A stretch of 63,795 bases of DNA from Sphingomonas paucimobilis NBRC 13935 (lineage in GTDB: Bacteria > Pseudomonadota > Alphaproteobacteria > Sphingomonadales > Sphingomonadaceae). The number at the start of each line of letters is the position of its first letter. Position 1 is the first letter of the stretch. The notes below the pieces were generated by a model that saw only the letters and a program-made list of their open reading frames with translations, did not search any database and was not told the origin of the DNA. This document shows positions 44,789 through 52,885 of this stretch, in pieces. The stretch is taken from assembly GCF_000739895.2 (NCBI RefSeq), contig NZ_BBJS01000010.1:1-63795 (forward strand). The letters are read 5' to 3'. Position numbers and translations under genes: made by a program.

Positions 44789-44998
44789 TCAGGTCCAGAG
44801 TTGCACGACATCGCGCACGCGGTTGGCGGGCGGGGTGTCGGGGAGGATGACGGGGGTTCCGATCGGCAGGACGGGCCCCAGCCTGGCCAGGCCGGGATTG
44901 GCCTGAAGCACGGCGGGGAGATCGTCGGGACCGAGGCCGCGTTCGCGCCAGATCAGCGCGTCGAGCGTGTCGCCGGCGCGGGCGCGAACCGTGTCCAT
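44789..44998 (-). CDS. X: Tail protein gpX (LysM-like)
   Basis: 69 aa, gpX family: a LysM-like fold (RARAGDTLDALIWRERGL) with the conserved ANPGLARLGPVLPIGTPVIL ending. It overlaps gpL (1 base), as in P2 L-X. Confidence 0.88.
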   Translation of the reverse strand: MDTVRARAGDTLDALIWRERGLGPDDLPAVLQANPGLARLGPVLPIGTPVILPDTPPANRVRDVVQLWT

Positions 44999-45489
44999 CA
45001 GATCAGTTCGACGGTCATGCGACCGACGCCGAGGATCTCGCGCACCGCATGGACCGAATCGCGGCGCAACTCGGCGACGGTCGGGTCGAGCTGATCGGCG
45101 GAACGTTCACCGCGACCAGTCAGGTCGACATCGACGAAGCGCTCGACGATCTCCGCCTTGGCGGCGGTGAAGACGGCGCGGCGATAGAGTGTGGTCAGCT
45201 CCGACACGCCGTCGACCTTGTCAGCGGGAACCAGGTCGAGCGTCGCGAAGCCCGCCGCGACCTGGTCCAGGCGCCAGTCCTTCAGGTCGCGACCGACGCG
45301 GATGATCGCATTGACCAGCGCCTGGCGGACGCGGGCGTCGGTGATCGCGTTCGCGTCGACGCGCTGTTCGTCGCGGAACAGGGTGGGATCGATCTGCGGA
45401 AACCAGCCGCCGGTATCGATCGGCGCGGGCGCCGTCACGACGGGGGCGGGATCGCCGGGCAGAACGGTGGGGATAAAGGTCGCGGTCAT
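44998..45489 (-). CDS. L: Head completion protein gpL
   Basis: 163 aa, P2 gpL family. WFPQIDPTLFRDEQRVDANA and TDARVRQALVNAIIRVGRDL are typical; LTTLYRRAVFTAAKAEIVER and the RRDSVHAVREILG end also match. It caps the filled capsid. ATG 45489 overlaps the small membrane gene by 4 bases. Confidence 0.88.
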   Translation of the reverse strand: MTATFIPTVLPGDPAPVVTAPAPIDTGGWFPQIDPTLFRDEQRVDANAITDARVRQALVNAIIRVGRDLKDWRLDQVAAGFATLDLVPADKVDGVSELTTLYRRAVFTAAKAEIVERFVDVDLTGRGERSADQLDPTVAELRRDSVHAVREILGVGRMTVELI

Positions 45490-45722
45490 GCGCCGGCGCC
45501 GATGACATGAACCGCCAGCGCGGATCCGGCGATGGTCAGGGTGATCCCGATCGCGAAGAGCAGCGCCCATAGCCCGCAGCGGGCGGGGAGGGCGGTGATC
45601 GCCGGCAAGCCGATGCTGGCGGGATCGAGCCGGCAGGCCAGCGCCAGCGCGCCGGCAAGGGCCGCCCATGCTCCCAGGCCCTGGCAAATCGCGGCGATGA
45701 GGATCAGGGCGGTGGGGAGCAT
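45486..45722 (-). CDS. Small membrane protein between M and L
   Basis: 78 aa with two hydrophobic helices (ALILIAAICQGLGAWAALAG and LWALLFAIGITLTIAGSALA). Not present in P2 at this site; likely cargo, perhaps working with the lipoprotein next to it. Function unknown. Confidence 0.6.
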   Translation of the reverse strand: MLPTALILIAAICQGLGAWAALAGALALACRLDPASIGLPAITALPARCGLWALLFAIGITLTIAGSALAVHVIGAGA

Positions 45723-45832
45723 AAGCGGGCTTTCATCAATCCAGGGGTGGGGATCGGGTCCGCGGCGGCCCGCAGGCCCGAAGGCCCCTCCCGCCACGCG
45801 CGATCCGCCCCCGGCGCCGGGGGGCGAGCGGG

Positions 45833-46213
45833 TCAGCGACGCGAGCGGTAGCTCGGTCGATAAGTGGTGGTCGTGCGCGTGATGCTGCGACCGCCGAAAA
45901 GGCTGTTGCGGGTGGTCGTGGTCACCGTCTTGGTGCGCAGCGGGCCGTGGTAGGCGGGGCGGCGATCGCCGTAGCTGGGGACCTGATGGATCACGGTCGG
46001 GCGCGAGGAACCGCCCGAGATCTGCGATGCCAGCGCGGCGCCCGCCAGGCCGCCGAGCAGGTAATCCTGCACGTCACCGCCCGAATTGGCGACGGCCATG
46101 CACGTCACTGTGTCCTTGGTGCCGGCGCATCGCTCCTGCGCGGTCGGTCCGCAGGCGGTCAAAGGGAGCGCTGCAAGGGCGGCAAGGCAAAGGGCAAATT
46201 TGGTCAGGCGCAT
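45833..46213 (-). CDS. Phage-encoded lipoprotein
   Basis: 126 aa. A lipobox (LPLTAC) after a hydrophobic signal makes it an envelope lipoprotein. The mature part has CAGTKDTVTCMAVANSGGD, a Gly/Ala helix (YLLGGLAGAALASQI) and a Thr/Arg-rich tail (TVTTTTRNSLFGGRSITR). Located between gpM and gpL, where P2 has nothing. Lipoproteins of prophages often block receptors of competing phages; that role is inferred. Confidence 0.65.
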   Translation of the reverse strand: MRLTKFALCLAALAALPLTACGPTAQERCAGTKDTVTCMAVANSGGDVQDYLLGGLAGAALASQISGGSSRPTVIHQVPSYGDRRPAYHGPLRTKTVTTTTRNSLFGGRSITRTTTTYRPSYRSRR

Positions 46214-46214
46214 C

Positions 46215-47111
46215 TTACTTCTCCAGGGGTGGGGTGGCGTCGTTCCCATCCTTCGCGGTCGTGGCCACGACCGAGTCCGCGTTGACCGCCGGGGCGGCAG
46301 GATGGGCTTCGGTCCCGTCGACGCCGGCCGGGACGGAGAGGCTCTCGGTCGGGAGCTTGGGCAGCGACTTTTCGAGCCGCTGAATGACGGTCTTGACGCC
46401 GATGCGCGGATCCAGCGCGAAGGCCTGGCGCAAATGCTCGATCGCGCGGGCGGCGACGTTGGTCCGATCGGTCGAGCCGTCGGGCAGCGCTTCGCAGGCG
46501 CGGACCAGTTCGGCGCCGATCGCCTTCTGCATCTTGGCGCGGGGCTGGTCGTGCATGTCGACGCCGTCGACCAGCTCCTCGACCTGTTGCAGGACGTCGA
46601 GCGGGAAGGCGCCGCCGGCGTTCTGCGCGCGCAAAGCGGCTTCGGCGACTTCCTCCAGGATCAGGGTGGGGGCGTCGCGTTCGTAGCGGGCGGGCAGCGG
46701 CACGTCATGGCGCAGGACATGGGAGGCCAGGCGCAGCGCCAGCGGCCATTCCCCGATGTCGATCGACCAGACCATGACGGTCGGCAGGACCTCGGTCGCG
46801 GGCGATGGCGCGATTTTGCCGGGCTCGATCGCTTCCCCGGCCGCGAGTTCGCCTTCGATCCAGGGCGCGTATTCGGGGACCATCTCGCGCTTGGCGGCGA
46901 TCTTGTTGGCGACCGACTTTATATCCTTCAGCCGGCGCAGATCGTGGGTCAGGCGAAGCATGATCTGCTTTGCCGCGACCTCGGCGGCCGGAGTGTAGGG
47001 ATTGGTCTCGGGCCGGAGATCGGCGGGGGTGAGCCCGCCACCAGGAGCGGACGCACCGTTTGCAGCGATTAGCGACAATACATGGTCGCGATTCTGTCGA
47101 GCGAGGCTCAT
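46215..47111 (-). CDS. M: Terminase small (endonuclease) subunit gpM
   Basis: 298 aa, P2 gpM family. MSLARQNRDHVLSLIAANGA, VWSIDIGEWPLALRLASHVL, then HDVPLPARYERDAPTLILEE are diagnostic. The N-terminal part differs from P2 in having a VAAKQIMLRLTHDLRRLKDI segment. Acts with gpP to cut cos. Confidence 0.9.
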   Translation of the reverse strand: MSLARQNRDHVLSLIAANGASAPGGGLTPADLRPETNPYTPAAEVAAKQIMLRLTHDLRRLKDIKSVANKIAAKREMVPEYAPWIEGELAAGEAIEPGKIAPSPATEVLPTVMVWSIDIGEWPLALRLASHVLRHDVPLPARYERDAPTLILEEVAEAALRAQNAGGAFPLDVLQQVEELVDGVDMHDQPRAKMQKAIGAELVRACEALPDGSTDRTNVAARAIEHLRQAFALDPRIGVKTVIQRLEKSLPKLPTESLSVPAGVDGTEAHPAAPAVNADSVVATTAKDGNDATPPLEK

Positions 47112-47157
47112 TTGCGTGTCCTGGGTGGCGGGCTACGGGGGAAGAGCGGGGCGGTTG

Positions 47158-48261
47158 TTAGGCCGCCGGCTTCTTGCTCTGTTGGATGTTCTCGACGAAC
47201 GCGGCGCAGCCATAGTCCTCGACGACATAGCTCTCGTTCACCGACTGATAATCGGCGACCTGGTTGAAGTCGGGCTCTTCGCGGATGGTGCGGCGACGCG
47301 AACCGTTCTGGACGTAGATCGAAAGGTTTTCGAGCTTGGTGACCAGGATGGCGTTCGGCGGGAAGAACGGGACCAGCACGGCGGTCTTGCCGCCGATCTG
47401 CTTCGGCAGGGTCAGGATGCGGTTGCGCGCCTCGATCTCGGTCGCACGATCGCCTGCGGCGTTGATGACGTTGAGGAAGCGGTCCTGGACCAGGTCGCGA
47501 CCGACGATGACGACGATATCGGTATCGTCGCGATGCCATTCGTCCATCAACTCGATCGCGTCATAGACCAGCGCGTCGATGTTGACATAGTCGACATCGA
47601 CGCCAGGCGTGCCGGCCGCGACGTAGATCTTGCCGCCGACCGTCACGCGGCCGGTCACGGGATCGCGGGTCGCGGGGGTCAGCGTTCCGCCCGCCAGGTG
47701 GCGCGCCGGCGCGAATTGGCGAATCTTGTACAGCCAGCCGAAATTGACGTCCTGGAGGAGCGGATAGGCGGTGATGTCGGTGGTATCAGCGCGCGAGACG
47801 CCGTTCCAGCCGATCATGATCCGGTCGCGCCCCTGCTGCGCGACGATCGCGTTCCGATAGAGCGTCTGGAACTCGGGCTTGTGCGCCCACATGTCCAGCT
47901 TGCCATAGCTGATCGCCGTGTCGGAGTTGGTCTGTGCGCAGAAGTAGCGGCCCCGATCGCCGGTGTCGGTGGGATCGATCGGCTTGCGCTTCACGCCGGT
48001 CGCGCTGTTGGTGAGGGTGCGGCTGGCGATCGGGCGGTTGACGCCGAGGCCCACCTTTGCGCCTTCCTGCGCATCGACCGGCACGATGTTGATCTGGTTG
48101 AGGAATTCGCTCGACTGCTGGATCACCTCCTCCAGCTTCTGTTCGACCGAGGGCGCGACCGAGAATTGCTTCTCGCCACGAACGACATCGACCTCGATGC
48201 CGTTGATGGAGGCGATCTGACCAAGCATCGCGTTGAAGGCGACGCGGGTGGAGTTGTGCAT
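47158..48261 (-). CDS. N: Major capsid protein gpN
   Basis: 367 aa, near the 357 of P2 gpN. Matches: TRVAFNAMLGQIASINGIEV, QQSSEFLNQINIVPVDAQEG, MIGWNGVSRADTTD, LLQDVNFGWLYKIRQFAPAR, VIVGRDLVQDRF and the ILVTKLENLSIYVQNGSRRR, then NESYVVEDYGC near the end. HK97-fold shell protein processed by gpO. Confidence 0.95.
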   Translation of the reverse strand: MHNSTRVAFNAMLGQIASINGIEVDVVRGEKQFSVAPSVEQKLEEVIQQSSEFLNQINIVPVDAQEGAKVGLGVNRPIASRTLTNSATGVKRKPIDPTDTGDRGRYFCAQTNSDTAISYGKLDMWAHKPEFQTLYRNAIVAQQGRDRIMIGWNGVSRADTTDITAYPLLQDVNFGWLYKIRQFAPARHLAGGTLTPATRDPVTGRVTVGGKIYVAAGTPGVDVDYVNIDALVYDAIELMDEWHRDDTDIVVIVGRDLVQDRFLNVINAAGDRATEIEARNRILTLPKQIGGKTAVLVPFFPPNAILVTKLENLSIYVQNGSRRRTIREEPDFNQVADYQSVNESYVVEDYGCAAFVENIQQSKKPAA

Positions 48262-48308
48262 GGTGGGCGGGTCCTGTTTCTACGGGCGGGGCTAAGAGGC
48301 GCGACCGA

Positions 48309-49136
48309 TCAGCAATCGGTCAGGACGGTGGTGTTGCCGCCCGTCGCGGGATCGCGGGAGAAGGTGTTGACGGGTTCCTTCTCCAGCTTGGCCTGGAGGG
48401 CCGCGAAATCGGCGGTCAGCTTGGTGTTGGCCTGGACGAGGGGCGCCATGGCCGCCGAGATCGACTGCGCGACCGTCTTGCCCATCTCGACCGCGAAATT
48501 GCCGGCGTCGAAATTGTCGTTGGCAGGCTTCGGTTTCGGTTCGTCCTTGGGCTTTTCCTGCTCGGTGCGACCGAACTTCGACGCCAGCGTGTTGAAGAAG
48601 TTGGCGATGGCGCCGTCCGCCTTGCTGGCGTCCAGCGGGGGCGCGTCGAACTCCAGCGTCACCGCCTCGGCGCCGTGCGCATGGAAGGTGCCGGGCGCCG
48701 AGCGCGAAAATTGCAGGCGCTGGGTCGCGATCGAGGCGGGGTTGTCGGTGAAGGCCAAGCCCACGATCCCGGTCTTGCCGCATCCGGCATATGAGGGGGT
48801 CAGTTCGACCGAGGGGTAGGGCTTCTGGTCGGTCGCCGCGAGGTTGAGGAGCTGGTCATTGGCGTCGACCTGGAGGTAGAGGGCGCGGCGCTTTTCCTGC
48901 TTTCCGTCGATCGTGATCTGATCGTCCTGCGCCTTGACCGCATAGACATCGCCATAGCCGTTGAAGGGCGGTTCCGGGCTATAGCCGGCGATATGCTCGA
49001 CATTGATGCGCGGGCTGTACGTCTCGCGATTGAAGGTCGCGACGATCTCATCGATCATGCCGGCGGTGATCGTCCGGCCGTCGCTGATCGTGTTGCCTTC
49101 GACGAAAGCGCGGAAAAACTTGCTCTTGGTGCCCAT
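48309..49136 (-). CDS. O: Capsid scaffolding protease gpO
   Basis: 275 aa. P2 gpO family, a scaffold with an N-terminal serine protease. From ATG 49136 the residues fall exactly as expected: Asp19 (ISDGRTI), His48 (INVEHIAGY), Ser109 (PYPSVELTPS); P2 has Asp19, His48, Ser107. The C-terminal 130 residues are the scaffolding part (DEPKPKPANDNFDAGNFAVE onward). The longer upstream frame is rejected because it breaks this numbering. First gene of the late O operon. Confidence 0.93.
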   Translation of the reverse strand: MGTKSKFFRAFVEGNTISDGRTITAGMIDEIVATFNRETYSPRINVEHIAGYSPEPPFNGYGDVYAVKAQDDQITIDGKQEKRRALYLQVDANDQLLNLAATDQKPYPSVELTPSYAGCGKTGIVGLAFTDNPASIATQRLQFSRSAPGTFHAHGAEAVTLEFDAPPLDASKADGAIANFFNTLASKFGRTEQEKPKDEPKPKPANDNFDAGNFAVEMGKTVAQSISAAMAPLVQANTKLTADFAALQAKLEKEPVNTFSRDPATGGNTTVLTDC

Positions 49137-49222
49137 CGCTGTTGCGATCCCTGATAGCCGCCCTCGACGGGCCGATTTGACCGGCTGAACAGGGCGCAAG
49201 GGGCGCGTGCGCGCAACGCGGC

Positions 49223-49251
49223 GCTCTTGTAGAGAGGCTCTCTACAGGAGC
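49223..49251. promoter_or_regulatory. Dyad element D in the divergent O/P promoter region
   Basis: GCTCTTGTAGAGA-GGC-TCTCTACAGGAGC, a 13-bp stem with one G-T pair. The centre (49237) lies 101 bp upstream of the O start and 59 bp upstream of the P start, the place of the divergent P/O late promoters of P2. Confidence 0.68.
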
Positions 49252-49295
49252 GGGACGGCGCGGGCGGCGATCGACGGTGGTTACCGTCGCCGGCG

Positions 49296-51377
49296 ATGGA
49301 CAAGCTCCCGCCCGATCATGACATGCCGCTGCCCGCGTCGACGATGCCGATCCCGGTCGACGCGAAGCGCCAGGCGCGAAGCCTGTATTGGCGGGGGTGG
49401 GGCGTTACCCAGATCGCGGACGAGCTGGGGCTCAAGCGCGCGACGGTCGAGAGTTGGAAACAACGGGACCGGTGGGACGAAGCGCCGTCGCTGACCAAGA
49501 TCGAAGACGCGCTCGAGTGCCGCCTCAATACCCTTATCGCCAAGGAGCAGAAGACGGGCGGCGATTTCAAGGAGATCGATCTCCTGATGCGCCAGGTCGT
49601 GGCGGGCGCACGAGTGCGGCGATACCAGGCACCGGGCGGTCATGAAGGCGATCTCAACGAGAAGGTCGCCAATCGCAACGCCGGGGAGCGTAAGGAACGG
49701 GCGCCCGCCAACTACTTCACTGCCGAGCAGATCGCGCGGCTGGAAGAAATCTTCCACGCCGAGAATTTCGAATATAATGAATTGTGGTGGGATAACCGCC
49801 ATCAGCGCACCCGCATGGTCCTTAAGTCGCGTCAGATCGGCGCGACCTTCTATTTCGCGCGGGAAGCGTTGCTCGATGCGCTGAAAGGTGGCGGCAACCA
49901 GATATTCCTATCGGCATCGAAAAATCAGGCGCATGTCTTTAAAAAGTACATCATTCAGTTTGCGGCGCGGGTTGGCGTAAAACTGAAGGGCGATCCGATC
50001 GTCGTATCGGCGGAGGGACTGCCCGAGGACAAGCCGACCGCCGAGCTGATCTTCCTCGGCACCAATGCCCGGACGGCGCAGGCCTATTCTGGCAACTTCT
50101 ATTTTGACGAATTTTTCTGGGTCTATGGGTTTGAGGAGCTGGACAAGGTCGCCAAGGCGATGGCCAGCCACAAGCATTGGCGGAAGACCTATCTGTCGAC
50201 GCCGTCGACCGTCGCACACCAGGCCTATTCACTGTGGACCGGGTCGCGCTTCAATCGCCGGCGCAAGAAGGACGCTCAGGTCGCCATCGATGTCAGCTAT
50301 GACGCTCTGAAGGGCGGTCAGCTCGGCGCCGATCGGATCTGGCGCCACATGCTGACGCTGGAGGATGCGGCGGAGCAGGGGTGTGACCTGTTCGACTTGG
50401 CTGAGGTGCGCGACGAGAACGCGCCCGACGAATATGCGAACCTCTATGGGTGCCAGTTCGTCGACGACAGCCTGTCCGCTTTCAAGTTCAACGAGCTGCA
50501 ACGCTGCACGGTCGACGCGGATGTCGACTGGCGCGACATCAACCTGTTGTCCGATCGGCCGGTGGGCGATCGGGAGGTGTGGGCCGGTTACGACCCGCAG
50601 GAGAGCGAGGACGGCGACAATGCGGCGCTGGTCATCGCGATCCCGCCCGATGGTCCGAACGGCAAGTTCCGCCTGATCGAAAAGCATCAGCTTCGCGGTG
50701 CGGACTTCCAGGAACAGGCGGAGTTTATCCTGTCGCGGCTCAAGCGCTACAATTGCACCTATATCGGCGTCGACGCGTCGGGCGTGGGTGCCAGCGTCTA
50801 TCAGCTCATCCGCGACCGGCATCGCGGCGTGGTCAAGATCCAGTATTCGCTGGAGGCCAAGGCGCAGATGGTCATGAAGGCGCAGCACACGATCGCGCGC
50901 GGCCGAGTCGAGTTCGACGGTGGGTGGACCGACCTGCAATCGGCCTTCCTGTCGATCAAGAAGGCGCTGACCCGCTCCGGCAAGGCGATCACCTGGAAGG
51001 CCAGCAGGGCGGACGAGACCGGCCATGCCGACATGGCGTGGGCCGCCATGCATATTTTCATCAACGAGCCGCTCGACGGTCAGACCCGACCCAAGACGCG
51101 GATGGAGATCATCGGTGACGAAGAAGACCAAGATCCGGCGTATGACGGCATCGGAGACGAGTTCGGCGGCCAGTATGGCTATCTCCGGCGACACGAACGC
51201 GGTTGCGGTCGCGGATCAGGGGGGCGTGGAGGCGTTCACGTTCGGAGAGCCGGAATCGGTCCTCGACCGGCGGAGCCTGCTCGATATGTTGCAGGTCTAT
51301 CGCAACGATCGCTGGTACGAGCCGCCCCTGTCGCGCGAGGGCCTGGCGCGGTCGTTCAACGCATCGCCGCATCATAG
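49296..51377 (+). CDS. P: Terminase large (ATPase) subunit gpP
   Basis: 693 aa. Packages DNA with gpM. N-terminal HTH (ARSLYWRGWGVTQIADELGL), then the ATPase: Walker-A-like VLKSRQIGATFYFAREAL, Walker B region NFYFDEFFWV, motif III (TYLSTPSTVAHQAY). The nuclease domain has GYDPQESEDGDNAALVIAIP and ADETGHADMAWAAMHIF. The last ~90 residues from 51115 overlap the portal gene and look like a read-through (Arg/Gly-rich). Later start codons at 49323 or 49344 are possible. Normal family length is about 590 aa. Confidence 0.88.
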   Translation: MDKLPPDHDMPLPASTMPIPVDAKRQARSLYWRGWGVTQIADELGLKRATVESWKQRDRWDEAPSLTKIEDALECRLNTLIAKEQKTGGDFKEIDLLMRQVVAGARVRRYQAPGGHEGDLNEKVANRNAGERKERAPANYFTAEQIARLEEIFHAENFEYNELWWDNRHQRTRMVLKSRQIGATFYFAREALLDALKGGGNQIFLSASKNQAHVFKKYIIQFAARVGVKLKGDPIVVSAEGLPEDKPTAELIFLGTNARTAQAYSGNFYFDEFFWVYGFEELDKVAKAMASHKHWRKTYLSTPSTVAHQAYSLWTGSRFNRRRKKDAQVAIDVSYDALKGGQLGADRIWRHMLTLEDAAEQGCDLFDLAEVRDENAPDEYANLYGCQFVDDSLSAFKFNELQRCTVDADVDWRDINLLSDRPVGDREVWAGYDPQESEDGDNAALVIAIPPDGPNGKFRLIEKHQLRGADFQEQAEFILSRLKRYNCTYIGVDASGVGASVYQLIRDRHRGVVKIQYSLEAKAQMVMKAQHTIARGRVEFDGGWTDLQSAFLSIKKALTRSGKAITWKASRADETGHADMAWAAMHIFINEPLDGQTRPKTRMEIIGDEEDQDPAYDGIGDEFGGQYGYLRRHERGCGRGSGGRGGVHVRRAGIGPRPAEPARYVAGLSQRSLVRAAPVARGPGAVVQRIAAS

Positions 51378-52206
51378 CAGCGCGATCCTGCTCAAGCGCA
51401 ATATCGTCGTGTCGGAGGTGGTGGCGACGCCCTACCTTTCCAGCGCCGTGTTCGAGCGCCTGGTCCAGGACTTCCTGGTGTTTGGCGAATGCTATCTGCT
51501 CCAGATCGCCAATCGCTTCGGCGGCCTGGTCCGCCTCGACTATCTGCCCGCCAAATATATGCGGCGGGGCGTTGAGCCGGGGGTGTTCTGGTATGTGCCG
51601 GGCAGCTCCCCCGAGGTGGCCTATCCCGCCGGTGCCGTGGTGCAGATCATGCAGCCGGATATCAACCAGGAGATCTATGGCGCGCCTGAGTATATCTCGG
51701 CGATCCAGGCCGCGCTGCTCAACGAGGCGGCGACGCTGTTCCGGCGCCGCTATTACCTCAACGGAAGCCACGCCGGTTACATCCTCTATGCCACCGGCGA
51801 TATCGACGAGAAGGACACGACCAAGCTGCGCGCGGCACTGCGCGCGTCGAAGGGGCCGGGCAATTTCCGCAACCTGTTCGTCCACGCGCCGGCGGGCAAG
51901 GAGGGAAGCCTGAAGATCCTCCCCGTCGCCGAGCAGGGCGCCAAGGACGTGTTCCTCGACATCAAGAACGCGACACGGGACGATGTCCTGGCGGCGCACC
52001 GGGTGCCGCCCCAGTTGCTCGGGATCGTGCCGGCGCAGGGATCGGCGTTCGGAAACCCGAAGGACGCGACCGGGATGTTCTGGATGCTGGAGATCGTGCC
52101 GCTCCTGGCCCGGTTCCTCCGAATCAATGAGGCGGTGCAGGTCCAGGCGGTGCGGACCAGGCAGCCGATCGAGGAGACGCCCCAGCGGCTGCTACCGGCC
52201 GCGTGA
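51115..52206 (+). CDS. Q: Phage portal protein gpQ
   Basis: 363 aa (P2 gpQ 344). Forms the capsid vertex through which DNA enters. Markers: VEAFTFGEPESVLDRRSLLD, PPLSREGLARSFNASPHHSS, LVFGECYLLQIANRFGG, YLNGSHAGYILYATG, and the conserved KNATRDDVLAAHRVPPQLLG. GTG 51115 (TKKTKIRR) is chosen; ATG 51142 is the alternative. Its 5' end overlaps gpP's long C-terminus by up to 263 bases. Confidence 0.92.
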   Translation: MTKKTKIRRMTASETSSAASMAISGDTNAVAVADQGGVEAFTFGEPESVLDRRSLLDMLQVYRNDRWYEPPLSREGLARSFNASPHHSSAILLKRNIVVSEVVATPYLSSAVFERLVQDFLVFGECYLLQIANRFGGLVRLDYLPAKYMRRGVEPGVFWYVPGSSPEVAYPAGAVVQIMQPDINQEIYGAPEYISAIQAALLNEAATLFRRRYYLNGSHAGYILYATGDIDEKDTTKLRAALRASKGPGNFRNLFVHAPAGKEGSLKILPVAEQGAKDVFLDIKNATRDDVLAAHRVPPQLLGIVPAQGSAFGNPKDATGMFWMLEIVPLLARFLRINEAVQVQAVRTRQPIEETPQRLLPAA

Positions 52207-52258
52207 TCGCATCGCCCGGCCGATCGCGGCCGGGCGGGCCGGATCGCCCCATCTTCTG

Positions 52259-52273
52259 GAACAAATAAGGAAC
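52259..52273 (+). promoter_or_regulatory. LexA SOS box (GAAC-N7-GAAC)
   Basis: GAACAAATAAGGAAC is the alphaproteobacterial SOS operator (GTTC/GAAC repeated with 7-bp spacing). It stands 39 bp in front of the YozE-like gene start and just after the portal gene. DNA damage should derepress the two genes that follow. Confidence 0.75.
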
Positions 52274-52312
52274 ATGCTATATTCCACCTCTATCGAGTCG
52301 ATGGAGGTAACG

Positions 52313-52540
52313 ATGCTTGCTGAATATGGACAGGCCCGCGAGCCGTTCGGCGCATGGCTGATGGCGCAGAAGGACCGGGGGGACTGGATTGATCCGATCG
52401 CGGCCGCCGCCCGCGCGGATCGCGGCTTTCCCCGCAACGGGACGCCCGACCAGGTGCGGGCGCGGCTGCGCGACATGGGGGCCGATGGCGATGCCTTCGC
52501 GGCGCTCGATGATGCCGAGATCGATTGGATGTCGTTCTGA
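52313..52540 (+). CDS. YozE SAM-like domain protein, SOS-regulated
   Basis: 75 aa of the YozE/SAM-like family (MLAEYGQAREPFGAWLMAQK, DRGDWIDPIAAAA, FPRNGTPDQVRARLRDMG, ADGDAFAALDDAEIDW). The start at 52313 has GGAGG 5 bases upstream; ATG 52274 directly after the SOS box is less likely. Its overlap with the next gene (TGATG) makes a two-gene unit. Possible antirepressor or induction factor under LexA control, by analogy with 186 Tum (no sequence similarity claimed). Confidence 0.7.
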   Translation: MLAEYGQAREPFGAWLMAQKDRGDWIDPIAAAARADRGFPRNGTPDQVRARLRDMGADGDAFAALDDAEIDWMSF

Positions 52541-52824
52541 TGGAGCGGGTATCGCGCGACCATTTGCGCCTCGTGCTGAGCATTGCGCTCAAGCTCTATC
52601 GCCGGTCCGAAAAGAAGGCGTTCGGTATCGAGAGCGAAACAGTCCTGAACAAGATGGTCGAGGATATCCTGACGCGCGTCATGGGCAGGCCTGAAAACGA
52701 AGCCGTGATCCTTCGTCCCAGCCGGATCATCCGTCAGATCGGCGAGCGCGAAGGACGCTGGGGAGAGGACGAGCCGCATCCGCAGGACGCTTTGCCGGCC
52801 GGGACGATTACCAACGTCTTGTAA
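52540..52824 (+). CDS. Small protein coupled to YozE-like gene, SOS-regulated
   Basis: 94 aa, basic and helical (RDHLRLVLSIALKLYRRSEK, ESETVLNKMVEDILTRVMG), no family recognised. It overlaps the YozE-like gene by 1 base. Its stop lies inside an AT-rich inverted-repeat region. Confidence 0.6.
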   Translation: MERVSRDHLRLVLSIALKLYRRSEKKAFGIESETVLNKMVEDILTRVMGRPENEAVILRPSRIIRQIGEREGRWGEDEPHPQDALPAGTITNVL

Positions 52825-52885
52825 CATTATTACGCGCAATTTTTTTCAAAATTTGTGAAATTTTATTTAATGTAATATTGTTACA
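52820..52885. promoter_or_regulatory. AT-rich region with nested inverted repeats
   Basis: TGTAACATTATTAC (52820-52833) and GTAATATTGTTACA (52872-52885) are inverted copies with one mismatch. A second inverted repeat, TTTCAAAATTTGTGAAA, lies between (about 52845-52861). The region is the most AT-rich of the prophage. It may be an operator, a promoter or a DNA-unwinding element for replication. Confidence 0.5.

Noticed and set aside
34954..49251. Dyads as rho-independent terminators
   Set aside because: They could stop upstream transcripts, but no T-run follows and every copy is in front of an operon, so a promoter-side role is preferred. Not fully excluded.
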